Below the pieces are notes generated by a model. It did no database searches, was not told the origin of the DNA, and saw only the letters and a program-made list of their open reading frames with translations. A DNA stretch of 48,999 nucleotides from Streptomyces prunicolor NBRC 13075 (GTDB lineage: Bacteria; Actinomycetota; Actinomycetes; Streptomycetales; Streptomycetaceae): the NCBI RefSeq assembly GCF_000367365.1, contig NZ_BARF01000114.1:1-48999 (forward strand), in the 5' to 3' direction. The first letter of the stretch is position 1, and every line of letters begins with the position of its first letter. This document shows, piece by piece, positions 41,035 through 48,999 of this stretch. Both the position numbers and the translations under genes were made by a program.

Positions 41035-42503
41035 GCGGAGTTCCCGAACCCGATGCAGACGTTCTTGGTCTGTGTGTAACTCGCCAGTGCCTCCAGGCCC
41101 TTCTCCCGGCCCCAACCGCTGTGCTTGTAGCCGCCGAAGGGCAGCTCGATGCCGGTGCCGACGCCGGTGGCGTTGACGTAGACCTGGCCCGCCCTGATGC
41201 CTTCGGCCATGCGCAGCGCCTTGTCGAGGTCGCGGGTCCAGACGTACGAGGCGAGGCCGTACGGGGTGTCGTTGGCGATCGCGAGGGCCTCCTCGGGGTC
41301 GTCGAAGTCGATGACGGTGACGACGGGTCCGAAGATCTCCTCGCGGGCGCAGCGGGCCTGGTTGGTGAGGCCGGTGAGGACGGTGGGCTCGATGTAATAG
41401 CCGTCGGCGAGTGCGGGGTCGGTGGGGGCGCCGCCGCCGGTGCGCACGTCGGCGCCCTCCTGCCGGGCGAGGTCCAAGTAGCCCTGGACGCGGTCGCGTT
41501 GGCGGGCGGCGACCAGCGGTCCGATGTCGGGGTCGGTCAGGCCGGGGCCCAGTTTCAGCGACGCGGCATGGGCGACCAGCTTGTCGAGGAATTCCTCGGC
41601 GCCGCGTTGGAGCAGGATGCGGGTGCCGGCCGAGCAGGTCTGTCCGGCGTTGCCGAAGGCTGAGCCCGCGACGGCGCCCAGGGCCAGGTCGAAGTCCGCG
41701 TCGGCGAAGACGACGACGGGTGACTTGCCGCCCAACTCCACTACGGAGGGCACCACGTTGGCGGCCGCCGCCTGCGCGACCTTGATGCCGGTCGGCACCG
41801 AGCCGGTGAACGTGACCTGGTCGATGTCCGGGTGTCCGGCGAGGGCGGCGCCGGTCTCGCCGTCGCCGGGGAGGACGTTCAACACCCCTGGCGGGAGGCC
41901 GCATTCGAGGGCGATACGGCCGATCTCCAGTGGGGTGAGGGGTGCTTCGGGTGAGGGCTTGAGGACGACTGTGCAGCCTGCGGCCAGCGCGGGGGCCGAG
42001 CCCCTCGCGGTGTTCTGGAGCGGGTAGTTGAAGGGGATGATCTGTCCGGAGACGCCGATCGGTTCGCGGACGGTGTAGTCCAGGAGACCGGGGCCGAGCG
42101 GGATGGTGGAGCCGCCGAGCTTGTCGGCCACGCCCGCGTAGAACTCGAAGTAGCGTGCGGCGGCCTCGACATCGGCCTTCGCCTGGCCGAGCGGTTTGCC
42201 GACGTCACGGCTCTCCAGGTGGGCCAGTTGCCCGGCCTCGGCTCGGATCGCCTGGGCGATGCGGTTCAGCAGGCGTCCCCGGTCGGCGGCGCGCATCCGG
42301 GCCCACTCGGGTGCTGTGAAGGCGGCGCGGGCCGCGGCCACCGCGTGGTCCACGTCGGCCGCACCGGCCAACGCGACCTGGGCGAGGGCCGTTCCGTTCG
42401 ACGGGTCGAGGACGGTGAAGGTGCGGCCGTCGGCGGCGGGGACCTGTTTGCCGTCCAACAGCAGCTCGCGCGGGGACAGTTCGCCACTCGCTTCCGAGGT
42501 CAT
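41031..42503 (-). CDS. aldehyde dehydrogenase (NAD(P)+-dependent)
   Basis: This 490-residue ALDH has the oxidised-nucleotide site IGVSGQIIPFNYP, FTGSVPTGIKV, Glu in VVELGGKSPVVVF and catalytic Cys290 in FGNAGQTCSAGTR, with the C-terminal PFGGYKHSGWGRE signature. It probably oxidises an amino- or acylamino-aldehyde made by the aminotransferase or FAD enzyme of the same operon. Similar proteins are annotated as betaine-, aminobutyr- or DoeC-type dehydrogenases. It overlaps neighbours by 4 bp on both sides. Confidence 0.94.
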   Translation of the reverse strand: MTSEASGELSPRELLLDGKQVPAADGRTFTVLDPSNGTALAQVALAGAADVDHAVAAARAAFTAPEWARMRAADRGRLLNRIAQAIRAEAGQLAHLESRDVGKPLGQAKADVEAAARYFEFYAGVADKLGGSTIPLGPGLLDYTVREPIGVSGQIIPFNYPLQNTARGSAPALAAGCTVVLKPSPEAPLTPLEIGRIALECGLPPGVLNVLPGDGETGAALAGHPDIDQVTFTGSVPTGIKVAQAAAANVVPSVVELGGKSPVVVFADADFDLALGAVAGSAFGNAGQTCSAGTRILLQRGAEEFLDKLVAHAASLKLGPGLTDPDIGPLVAARQRDRVQGYLDLARQEGADVRTGGGAPTDPALADGYYIEPTVLTGLTNQARCAREEIFGPVVTVIDFDDPEEALAIANDTPYGLASYVWTRDLDKALRMAEGIRAGQVYVNATGVGTGIELPFGGYKHSGWGREKGLEALASYTQTKNVCIGFGNSA

Positions 42504-43453
42504 AGCCGGATCTCCCCCTCCACCGTGCCGAAGATGACGACCTCGTCGCCGGGGTGGACGGTGCGGATCCGTCGCACCCAGAGCACGATGCCGTCCTGCG
42601 GGGCGCGGACCTCCTCCAGCGTGTTGCCGTAGTGGTCCACGACGTGGGCGATCAGGTCCCCTTCCTTGCAGCTCTCCCCCGGGTCGGCGTGCCCGACGAA
42701 GAAGCCGCCGGACGCGGAGCGGGCGAAGGTTCCGCTGACCGCCGTGTAGGTGTCGCGCAGTTCGGGCTCACCGTCGGTCATGCCGAGCCGGCGCATGATG
42801 TTGCGCACCGAGTTCATGTGCAGCTCTACGGTCGACTCGCGATACGTCCCGCCACCCGCCTCGATGGTGATGGCCGGCTTGCCCGCCGCGAGAGTGGGGT
42901 GGCGGACCGTGCCGCCCCACTTGCCGCCCTTCCAGACGAGTTGGTGTCCGGCGGCCAGACCGATACCGGTGGCCAGGTCCTCGTAGCCGCCCTGGACGAT
43001 GACCAGCGGGGCGATCTCCCCGAAGGTGCCGCCGGTGTGCAGGTCCACGAGGGCGTCGATGGCCGGGACGACCTGCTCGACGAAGGTCGCGGCCAGGCGC
43101 AGGGAGTACGAGCCCTCGGCGTCGCCGGGGAAGATGCGGTTGAGGTTGAGGTGGTCGAGGCCGCTGCTGCGGGCGGCGGCCTCGAAGGCCGGGGTGTTCA
43201 TGCAGGGGATGCCGACGAGCGTGCCGCGCAGGGTCGCCGGGTCGGTCTCGGCGAGGACGCGGCGGATGGCCTCCTGGCCGTCGTACTCGTCGCCGTGGAC
43301 GCCCGCGTCGACGCAGAGCACCGGGCCGGGCTCGGTGCCGTTGACGACGATCAGCGGGATGCCGAGTTCCACGCCGTAGGTGCTGGTGCCGACCGGGATC
43401 AGACCCTGGGCGCGCTCGCCGGGGGCGACGGTCAACGGACCGATGGAGTACAT
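42500..43453 (-). CDS. AstE/AspA/DoeB-type zinc deacylase
   Basis: This 317-residue member of the succinylglutamate desuccinylase/aspartoacylase (M14-like) family has zinc ligands in DAGVHGDEYDG (His and Glu) and LVDLHTGGTF (His), plus ITIEAGGGTYRE for the catalytic Glu. In ectoine degradation the related DoeB removes acetyl from N-acetyl-diaminobutyrate; AstE removes succinyl. The presence of this enzyme suggests that the imported compound or an intermediate carries an N-acyl group. Start at 43453 (MYSIGPLTV) with GAAAGGCAG upstream; a gap of 26 bp from the aminotransferase stop. Confidence 0.92.
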   Translation of the reverse strand: MYSIGPLTVAPGERAQGLIPVGTSTYGVELGIPLIVVNGTEPGPVLCVDAGVHGDEYDGQEAIRRVLAETDPATLRGTLVGIPCMNTPAFEAAARSSGLDHLNLNRIFPGDAEGSYSLRLAATFVEQVVPAIDALVDLHTGGTFGEIAPLVIVQGGYEDLATGIGLAAGHQLVWKGGKWGGTVRHPTLAAGKPAITIEAGGGTYRESTVELHMNSVRNIMRRLGMTDGEPELRDTYTAVSGTFARSASGGFFVGHADPGESCKEGDLIAHVVDHYGNTLEEVRAPQDGIVLWVRRIRTVHPGDEVVIFGTVEGEIRL

Positions 43454-43479
43454 GAGTTGCTGCCTTTCTGATGCGGGGG

Positions 43480-44874
43480 TCACAGGCGGGCGGACGCTTC
43501 GTCGAGGGTGTCCGCGATGATGTCGGCGATACGGTCCAGGAGCTGGCGGTCGCTGATCAGCGGGGGCGCGATCTGGACCAGCGGGGCGGCCCGGTTGTAG
43601 ACGCGGGCCAGCAGGCCGGCCTCGCGCAGCCGGCGCGGGATGAGGTCGGCGACGAGTGCGGCGCGGGCGGTGTCGCTGAAGCCGCCGTCGTCCAGGTCCC
43701 CGACGAGTTCGCAGGCGTAGAAGAAGCCGGCGCCTCGGACGTCGCCGACGATGGGCAGGGTCTTGAGGGAGGTCATGCGGGTGGCGAGGTGGTCCTGGAG
43801 GGCGCGGACGTTGTCCAGGATCCGGTCGCGTTCCATGATGTCGAGGCTGCGCAGGGCGATGGCCGCGCTCAGCGGGTGTCCGCCGAAGGTGTAGCCGTGG
43901 TTGAGGATCGCGCCGGGGCGGTTGAGGACCTCGGTGACCTTGGTGCCGACGAGGGTGGCGCCCATGGGGGCGTAGCCGGCGGTGATGCCCTTGGCGACGG
44001 TGACGATGTCGGGGCGGGCGCCGTAGCGGTCGCCGCCGAACCACTCGCCGAGCCGGCCGAACGCGGTGATCACCTCGTCGGCGACGAGCAGGAAGCCGTA
44101 GCGGTCGGCGAGTGTTCTGAGGCCGGGCCAGTAGCCCTCGGGCGGGGTGATGCAGCCGCCGCGGTTCTGCACCGGTTCGGCGATCAGCATGGCGATCGTC
44201 TCCGGGCCCTCGGCGAGGATCACGTCCTCCAACTCCCGCAGCAGACGGGCGGTGAAGGCCGCGTCGTCCGCCAACTCCCCTGACAGACCGAAGCGGTTGG
44301 TGTGGGAGACGAACCGGGTCTCGATCGCGGGCGGGCCGTAGGGCTCCTTCAGGCCGGGGTCGTCGGTGAAGGACAGGGTGCCGACGGTCAGGCCGTGGTA
44401 GGCGCCGCGGCGGGCGATCGCCTTGGTGCGGCCCGGGTCGCCGCGCAGGGCGTGGTACTTGCGGGCGATCTTCCAGGCGGTCTCGACGGCTTCGGCGCCG
44501 CCGCCGGAGAAGAAGGTGTGCTCGATGTCGACGGGCGCGATCCGGGAGAGGCGTTCGGCGAGTTCGATGGCCGTCGGGTGTGCGGAGGCGGACCAGAGCG
44601 GGCTGAAGCAGAGTTCGCGGAGCTGCCGGTCGGCGGCCTCGGCGAACTCGGCCGCGTAGGAGTAGCCGAGCTGGCAGCAGTACAGGCCGGAGAGGCCGTC
44701 GATGTAGCGTCTGCCGTCCGCGTCGTCGACGTAGGGGCCCTCGCCGCGCTGTACGACGAAGAGGTTGTCGCCGTCGGTGCCGACCGAGCCGTTGGGCGTC
44801 ATGTTCAGGAGCAGGTGCCGGGACGCGGAGGCGGACAGTTCGCCTGACGAGGTGCGGGTGGTGCTGGTGGTCAT
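43480..44874 (-). CDS. class III (omega-amino) aminotransferase
   Basis: This 464-residue PLP enzyme has YIDGLSGLYCCQLGYSYA at the N-terminus, FSGGGAEAVETAWKIAR and RRGAYHGLTVG (cofactor-binding loop), and ADEVITAFGRLGEWFG. Lys295 in IVTVAKGITAGYAPMG forms the Schiff base. Relatives include putrescine:pyruvate (SpuC) and diaminobutyrate (DoeD) aminotransferases. It would convert a terminal amine to an aldehyde. The start at 44874 overlaps the permease stop by one base. Confidence 0.94.
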   Translation of the reverse strand: MTTSTTRTSSGELSASASRHLLLNMTPNGSVGTDGDNLFVVQRGEGPYVDDADGRRYIDGLSGLYCCQLGYSYAAEFAEAADRQLRELCFSPLWSASAHPTAIELAERLSRIAPVDIEHTFFSGGGAEAVETAWKIARKYHALRGDPGRTKAIARRGAYHGLTVGTLSFTDDPGLKEPYGPPAIETRFVSHTNRFGLSGELADDAAFTARLLRELEDVILAEGPETIAMLIAEPVQNRGGCITPPEGYWPGLRTLADRYGFLLVADEVITAFGRLGEWFGGDRYGARPDIVTVAKGITAGYAPMGATLVGTKVTEVLNRPGAILNHGYTFGGHPLSAAIALRSLDIMERDRILDNVRALQDHLATRMTSLKTLPIVGDVRGAGFFYACELVGDLDDGGFSDTARAALVADLIPRRLREAGLLARVYNRAAPLVQIAPPLISDRQLLDRIADIIADTLDEASARL

Positions 44875-45737
44875 CAGGTCTCGTTTCCGGCGGGTAGGCC
44901 CACGGTGGTCTCCGTCGGCAGCAGACCGTCCTGCCGGCCGGAGCCGCCGAGCCGGCGGACCACGCCGACCAGCGCGAGGGCGACGACGGCGACCGCGATG
45001 AGCAGCGCGCTGACGGCCGTCACGGACGGATCGACGTCGTACTGAAGGACGTTGAACACCTGGACCGGCAGGGTCACGGTGTCCACGGAGGACAGGAACT
45101 GGGAGACGAAGAACTCGTCGAAGCTGGTGATGAAGGAGAAGACGGCGGCGGCGACCAGTCCGGGCATGGCCAGCGGGAAGGTGATGCGCCGGGCGACGGT
45201 GAGACGTCCTGCGCCCATGCTGGCCGCCGCGTCCTCCAGCCGTTCGTCGATGCCCTTCAGGGTGGCCATGAGGATCATCACGGCGATGGGTGAGGCCAGC
45301 ACGGTGTGACCCAGCGCGATGGCGATCGGGCTGCCGAGCATCGAGGCGGGCTCGAAGAGCAGGAACAGGCCCAGGGCGATGACGACTTGGGGGATCACCA
45401 GGGGCGCGAGGACCAGGCCGTAGACCGCTGTGCGCAGGGGCAGTTCGCTGCGGACCAGTGCGGTCGCCGCGGTCACGCCGAGGATGAGGGAGAACACCGT
45501 CGTCAGGGCGGCGACCAGGGCGCTCAGGGAGAGGGCGGCCGGCCATTTGCTGCCGTCGGCGAACAGTTGCTTGTACCAGCCGAGGGTCCAGGAGTGGGGC
45601 GGGAAGGAGCCGAAGGCGTCGTTGCCGAAGGAGGTGACGACGATGACGATGATGGGCAGGGCCAGGAAGAGGAGGATCAGCGTGGCGAAGGCGGCCAGGC
45701 AGACGCGTCCGGCGAGGGTGGGGCGCAGGCCGATCAT
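44874..45737 (-). CDS. polyamine-type ABC transporter permease (PotC-like)
   Basis: This 287-residue permease has about six transmembrane helices and the cytoplasmic EAA loop LEDAAASMGAGRLTVARRITFPLA. ATG 45737 overlaps the PotB-like stop by 4 bp. With the PotB-like protein it forms the membrane channel for a cationic or amine substrate delivered by the lipoprotein at 47852-48952. Confidence 0.93.
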   Translation of the reverse strand: MIGLRPTLAGRVCLAAFATLILLFLALPIIVIVVTSFGNDAFGSFPPHSWTLGWYKQLFADGSKWPAALSLSALVAALTTVFSLILGVTAATALVRSELPLRTAVYGLVLAPLVIPQVVIALGLFLLFEPASMLGSPIAIALGHTVLASPIAVMILMATLKGIDERLEDAAASMGAGRLTVARRITFPLAMPGLVAAAVFSFITSFDEFFVSQFLSSVDTVTLPVQVFNVLQYDVDPSVTAVSALLIAVAVVALALVGVVRRLGGSGRQDGLLPTETTVGLPAGNET

Positions 45738-46684
45738 GATGCCGTACCCCGCTTCCGGTACGCCTCGCCCGCCGACTTGAGCAGGCGGAGGAGGAGCAGG
45801 CCCGCGAAGGTGAGCAGCAGCAGGATGATGCCGAGTGCGGAGGCGCCGTTCCACTGGTTCTGCTTCATGACCTGGTCGTCGATGAGCGAGGCCACCATGG
45901 TCTGCTTCGGGCCGCCCATCAGGGCCGGGGTGAGGTAGTAGCCGAGGCAGAGGATGAAGCACAGCACCCCTGCGTTGACCAGTCCGGAAGCGACCAGCGG
46001 CAGGTACACACGGCGGAAGATGGTGATCCGTCCGGCGCCCATGCTGGCCGCCGCGGCGAGCAGCCTGCGGTCGACGGCGCGCATCACGGCGTACAGGAGG
46101 AGGACGGTGTACGGGAGCATCACGGAGGTGGTGCCGATGACGACGCCGATCTCGTTGTAGAGCAACTGGAAGGGTGCGCCCGGGATGTGAAGGTCCGTCA
46201 GGACGTTGTTCACGACGCCGTGTTCGCCGAGCAGGATGATCCAGCCGTAGGTGCGCACCAGCGCGCTGATGAAGTGCGGGACGATCACGACCAGCATCAC
46301 CAGGCCGGCCCACAGGGGCTTCAGCCGGGTCACCGCGTTGGCGAGCAGGAAGCCGATGACGAGGCTGAGCAGAGAGGTCTCGGCGGAGATCCGCAGGGTG
46401 GTGAGCAGGATCTCCAGGTTCGCGCCCTGGAACGCGTCGGCGTACCAGTGCAGGGTCCAGCCGCCTTCCTCGCCCTTGAGGCTGAGGAGGAGCGTGCTGA
46501 AGATCGGGTAGACGAAGAGGATCAGGAGGTAGACGACGACCGGTGCGGCGTTCAACAGGCCGTAGCGGGTGCGGCGTTCGGCCAGCGCGCGGCGCAGACG
46601 GCTCATGCGGCCGGGTGTCGCGGTGGGCGCGGGCTGAGACTGGGGCTGCGGCTGCGTGGCGAGGGCGGATCCGGCCATGCTCAT
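45734..46684 (-). CDS. polyamine-type ABC transporter permease (PotB-like)
   Basis: This 316-residue permease has about six transmembrane helices (first VVVYLLILFVYPIFSTLLLS) after a 40-residue Gln/Pro/Arg-rich leader. The EAA loop is LLAAAASMGAGRITIFRRVYLPLV. ATG 46684 overlaps the ATPase stop by 4 bp; ATG 46678 is also possible. Pairs with the PotC-like permease. Confidence 0.93.
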   Translation of the reverse strand: MSMAGSALATQPQPQSQPAPTATPGRMSRLRRALAERRTRYGLLNAAPVVVYLLILFVYPIFSTLLLSLKGEEGGWTLHWYADAFQGANLEILLTTLRISAETSLLSLVIGFLLANAVTRLKPLWAGLVMLVVIVPHFISALVRTYGWIILLGEHGVVNNVLTDLHIPGAPFQLLYNEIGVVIGTTSVMLPYTVLLLYAVMRAVDRRLLAAAASMGAGRITIFRRVYLPLVASGLVNAGVLCFILCLGYYLTPALMGGPKQTMVASLIDDQVMKQNQWNGASALGIILLLLTFAGLLLLRLLKSAGEAYRKRGTAS

Positions 46685-47859
46685 CCCCTGTGTTCCGCGT
46701 CGGGGTGCACGCCGGCGTCTTCCGTGTCGGGGAACACGCTGACGTCGGTGAACTCGGCGGTCAGGCCCACGTGTTCACCGGGAGCCGGTGCCCGTCCGGC
46801 CGGCAGCTCCAGGCGTACGACGTCGGTGTCGGCGCCGCCGACCGGGCGGACCGTGACGCGCACCAGTGTTCCGACGTAGGTGACCGTCTCCACGGTCCCG
46901 GTGCAGAAGCCGGTGTCGGCGGGACAGAGGCCGATACGGCCGGGCTGGACGGCGGCCCGGACCCGGCCGCCGTCCGCGTCCGCGTTCGCGAGGGGGCGGG
47001 CCGTCAGCAGACCGCCGGTGTCGAGCCGTACGCGGGTGTGCTCCGAGGTGCGCTCCTCGACGCTGCCCGCGAGGAAGTTGGCGGCGCCGAGGAAGTCCGC
47101 GACGAACGGGGTGCGCGGGACCTCGAAGAGTTCCCTCGGGCTGTCGAACTGGTCGATGCGGCCGTCGCGCATGACCGCGATCCGGTCGGAGAGGACGAGG
47201 GCCTCTTCCTGATCGTGCGTCACATAGATGACGGTGAGGCCGAGTTCGCGCTGAATGCGCTTGATCTCGGTCTGGAGCTGGTCGCGGAGTTTCTTGTCGA
47301 GGGCGCCGAGCGGCTCGTCCATGAGGATCACCGGCGGGCGGTAGACCAGGGCCCGGCACAGGGCGACACGCTGCTGCTGGCCGCCGGACAGTTCGCGGGG
47401 GCGGCGGCGGGTCATGCCGCTGAGCCCGGCCATCTCCAGGGTCTCGCCGACCCGGCGGCGCAGCTCCGCCTTGGGTGTACCGCGCAGTTGGAGCGGGAAG
47501 GCGACGTTGTCCCAGACCGTCATGTGCGGGAAGAGCAGGTACTGCTGGAAGACGAAGCCCAGGCCGCGTTTCTGCGGGGCCAGCCGGGTCACGTCGCGGC
47601 CGCCGACGACGATGCTGCCGGAGTCGGGTTCGCAGAACCCGGCGATCATCATCAGGGTGGTGGTCTTGCCGGATCCGGAGGATCCCAGGAAGGTGACGAA
47701 CTCGCCCGCCGCGATCTCCATGGAGACCTCGTCGACGGCGGTGACACCGCCGTACGTCTTGCGAAGTCCCGTGACGGACAAGGGTTTTCCGGTGCCGGTG
47801 CCGGTGCCGGCGTCCGGTGGACGGGTGATCTTCGGGGCTTTCACGTCCAGTTCAGGCAT
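46681..47859 (-). CDS. polyamine-type ABC transporter ATPase (PotA-like)
   Basis: This 392-residue ATPase has Walker A FLGSSGSGKTTTLM, the Q-loop in FVFQQYLLFPHMTVW, signature LSGGQQQRVALCRAL, Walker B VILMDEPLGALD and switch His in YVTHDQEEAL. A C-terminal TOBE-type regulatory domain follows, as in the PotA/MalK (CUT/MOI) subfamily. A 38-residue leader precedes the ATPase core. The start at 47859 overlaps the binding-protein stop by 8 bp. It powers the importer and, unlike the sugar importer in this window, is encoded with it. Confidence 0.94.
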   Translation of the reverse strand: MPELDVKAPKITRPPDAGTGTGTGKPLSVTGLRKTYGGVTAVDEVSMEIAAGEFVTFLGSSGSGKTTTLMMIAGFCEPDSGSIVVGGRDVTRLAPQKRGLGFVFQQYLLFPHMTVWDNVAFPLQLRGTPKAELRRRVGETLEMAGLSGMTRRRPRELSGGQQQRVALCRALVYRPPVILMDEPLGALDKKLRDQLQTEIKRIQRELGLTVIYVTHDQEEALVLSDRIAVMRDGRIDQFDSPRELFEVPRTPFVADFLGAANFLAGSVEERTSEHTRVRLDTGGLLTARPLANADADGGRVRAAVQPGRIGLCPADTGFCTGTVETVTYVGTLVRVTVRPVGGADTDVVRLELPAGRAPAPGEHVGLTAEFTDVSVFPDTEDAGVHPDAEHRG

Positions 47860-48952
47860 GCGACCACTCCTGCCAGCGCTTGGAGACGGCGTCCTGGTTC
47901 TTGATCCACCATTCGACGTCCAGGTCGAAGCCGGACTCCAAGTGGGCTGCGGAGCCTGCCAAGTTGGCGGCGGTGGCCGTGGAGAGCTTCTTGTAGGCGG
48001 CGGGCACGGTCGGGGCCATCGGGTACAACTCGGCGTAGGCGGCCTGTACTTCGGGGCGCAGCGAGAAGTCGATGAGCTGGTAGGCCGCGTCGAGGTTGTC
48101 GGTGCCCTTGGGGATGGCGAGGCCGTTGCTCTGGCGGCGGGCGCCGTTCCACTGGTAGGCGAGCGGGGAGCCCTGTTTGATGAGGGCGTCGAGGCGGCCG
48201 TGCCAGACACTGGAGGCGACGACCTCTTCCCGGCCGAGGAGTACGCCGGGCAGGGCGCCGGTGTCCCAGAACTTCTTGACGTGTGACTTGATCGCGTCGA
48301 GGGACTTGAAGGCGCGGTCCACGTCGAGGGGGTACAGCTTGTCCGGGTCCACGCCGTCGGCTAGGAGGGCGAACTCCAGCTCGGGCAGGTCGGCGTCCAG
48401 GGCCTGGAGTGCGCGGCTGCCGGGGAATGTCCTGGTGTCCCAGAAGTCGGCCCACGAGGTCGGCTTCTTCCCGCCGAAGGCGTCCGTGCGGTACGCCATG
48501 ACGCTGGCCCAGTAGTTCTTGCCGATCGCGTGGGTGGTGAGCAGAGACTTGGCGATGCCGGCGTCCTTGGAGTTCTTCAGGCGGTCGTAGTCCAGGGCCT
48601 GGGTGGCGCCCTGTTGCTTGAAGAGCACGAAGTCGGCCATGGAGTCGTCGATGACGTCGAACTGGGGGCGGCCCTGCTTGATCTGGGCGAGCATCTGGGC
48701 GTACTCGATGTTCACCACCTTGACCTGGATGCCGGTCTCCTTGGTGAACGGCTCGTAGACCGCCTTCTGGTTGGCGTCGCCGTAGGTGCCGCCGCTGTCG
48801 CGGACGACGAGTGTCTTGGAGTTCTTGCCGCCGCTGTCGACGGACCGGCTGGTGCCGGTGCCGCAGGCGGTGAGGGAAGTGGCTGCGATGCCTGCGGCGA
48901 CGCCGCCTACTCCGCGCAGGAACACTCTGCGGTCTATCCGGGCTTCTCTCAC
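47852..48952 (-). CDS. Tat-type lipoprotein, PotD-like amine-binding protein
   Basis: This 366-residue extracytoplasmic binding protein has an N-terminus with the twin-arginine motif DRRVFLRG, a hydrophobic segment and lipobox SLTAC (Cys30). It thus appears Tat-exported and lipid-anchored. The mature fold matches spermidine/putrescine-type binding proteins (VVRDSGGTYGDANQKAVYEP, KPTSWADFWD, FSLRPEVQAAYAEL). GTG 48952 has AGGAGG 6 bp upstream. It is the first gene of the ten-gene operon. The ligand could be a polyamine, an acyl-diamine or another small cation. Confidence 0.93.
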   Translation of the reverse strand: MREARIDRRVFLRGVGGVAAGIAATSLTACGTGTSRSVDSGGKNSKTLVVRDSGGTYGDANQKAVYEPFTKETGIQVKVVNIEYAQMLAQIKQGRPQFDVIDDSMADFVLFKQQGATQALDYDRLKNSKDAGIAKSLLTTHAIGKNYWASVMAYRTDAFGGKKPTSWADFWDTRTFPGSRALQALDADLPELEFALLADGVDPDKLYPLDVDRAFKSLDAIKSHVKKFWDTGALPGVLLGREEVVASSVWHGRLDALIKQGSPLAYQWNGARRQSNGLAIPKGTDNLDAAYQLIDFSLRPEVQAAYAELYPMAPTVPAAYKKLSTATAANLAGSAAHLESGFDLDVEWWIKNQDAVSKRWQEWSHA

Positions 48953-48999
48953 CGGGGGCCTCCTGGTGGTGCGGTGCGTGATGACGGGCGGTCTGCGGG

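Overview
The window looks like chromosomal DNA from a high-GC actinomycete, most likely Streptomyces or a close relative. The supporting signs are very GC-rich coding sequence with strong third-position bias, GTG starts, many 1-8 bp start/stop overlaps, a sugar ABC importer with no ATPase of its own, a PAS/GAF/SpoIIE-type phosphatase fused to an anti-sigma-like kinase domain, and one in-frame TTA codon (rare and bldA-dependent in Streptomyces). No rRNA, tRNA, CRISPR array or complete mobile element was seen. About 50 protein genes or gene remnants fill nearly the whole window.

Layout. 0-5.3 kb: a decayed MMPL-type fragment, then short regulator/enzyme pairs (LysR with an inositol-phosphatase-like protein and an F420/NADP reductase-like protein; a PPOX-fold flavoprotein; a divergent HxlR regulator with an SDR and a SnoaL-like protein). 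5.5-7.3 kb: a RecQ-type helicase, followed by a remnant of an IS21 IstB ATPase. 7.5-15.0 kb: a LacI-controlled carbohydrate operon (binding protein, two permeases, ThuA, two Gfo/Idh/MocA dehydrogenases). Matching palindromic operators lie in front of the regulator and in front of the importer. 15.0-19.3 kb: a decaying patch. A half-length AraC, a frameshifted cupin, a metallo-hydrolase that has lost its N-terminal half and an MFS gene with a broken start surround one intact alpha/beta hydrolase. 19.5-22.8 kb: a secreted GH31 glycosidase with two carbohydrate-binding modules inserted in its N-terminal region.

22.8-29.2 kb: an aromatic-ring meta-cleavage cassette around an IclR regulator. On one side are a cupin and a flavin monooxygenase; on the other a degenerate SDR, a second cupin, an MhpC-like C-C hydrolase and an MhpB-like extradiol dioxygenase. 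A second copy of the IclR 3' end lies between the IclR gene and the cupin. It differs from the intact gene almost only at synonymous sites, so it looks like a recombination scar. 29.5-31.5 kb: a STAND ATPase of the LuxR-regulator type without the DNA-binding domain, with a TTA codon at its start. 31.6-34.8 kb: RutA (pyrimidine monooxygenase), an MFS permease and a cysteine amidohydrolase in one operon. 35.1-38.0 kb: the multidomain phosphatase/kinase.

38.0-49.0 kb: a ten-gene minus-strand operon. A Tat-type lipoprotein and PotABC-like importer components are followed by a class III aminotransferase, an AstE/AspA/DoeB-type deacylase, an aldehyde dehydrogenase, an aldo/keto reductase, a HAD hydrolase and a PuuB-like FAD amine oxidoreductase. 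The gene set indicates import, deacylation and oxidation of an amine or N-acyl diamine. It matches neither the complete Puu nor the complete Doe pathway, and it is the best candidate here for an undescribed catabolic system, followed by the RutA unit and the IclR cassette.
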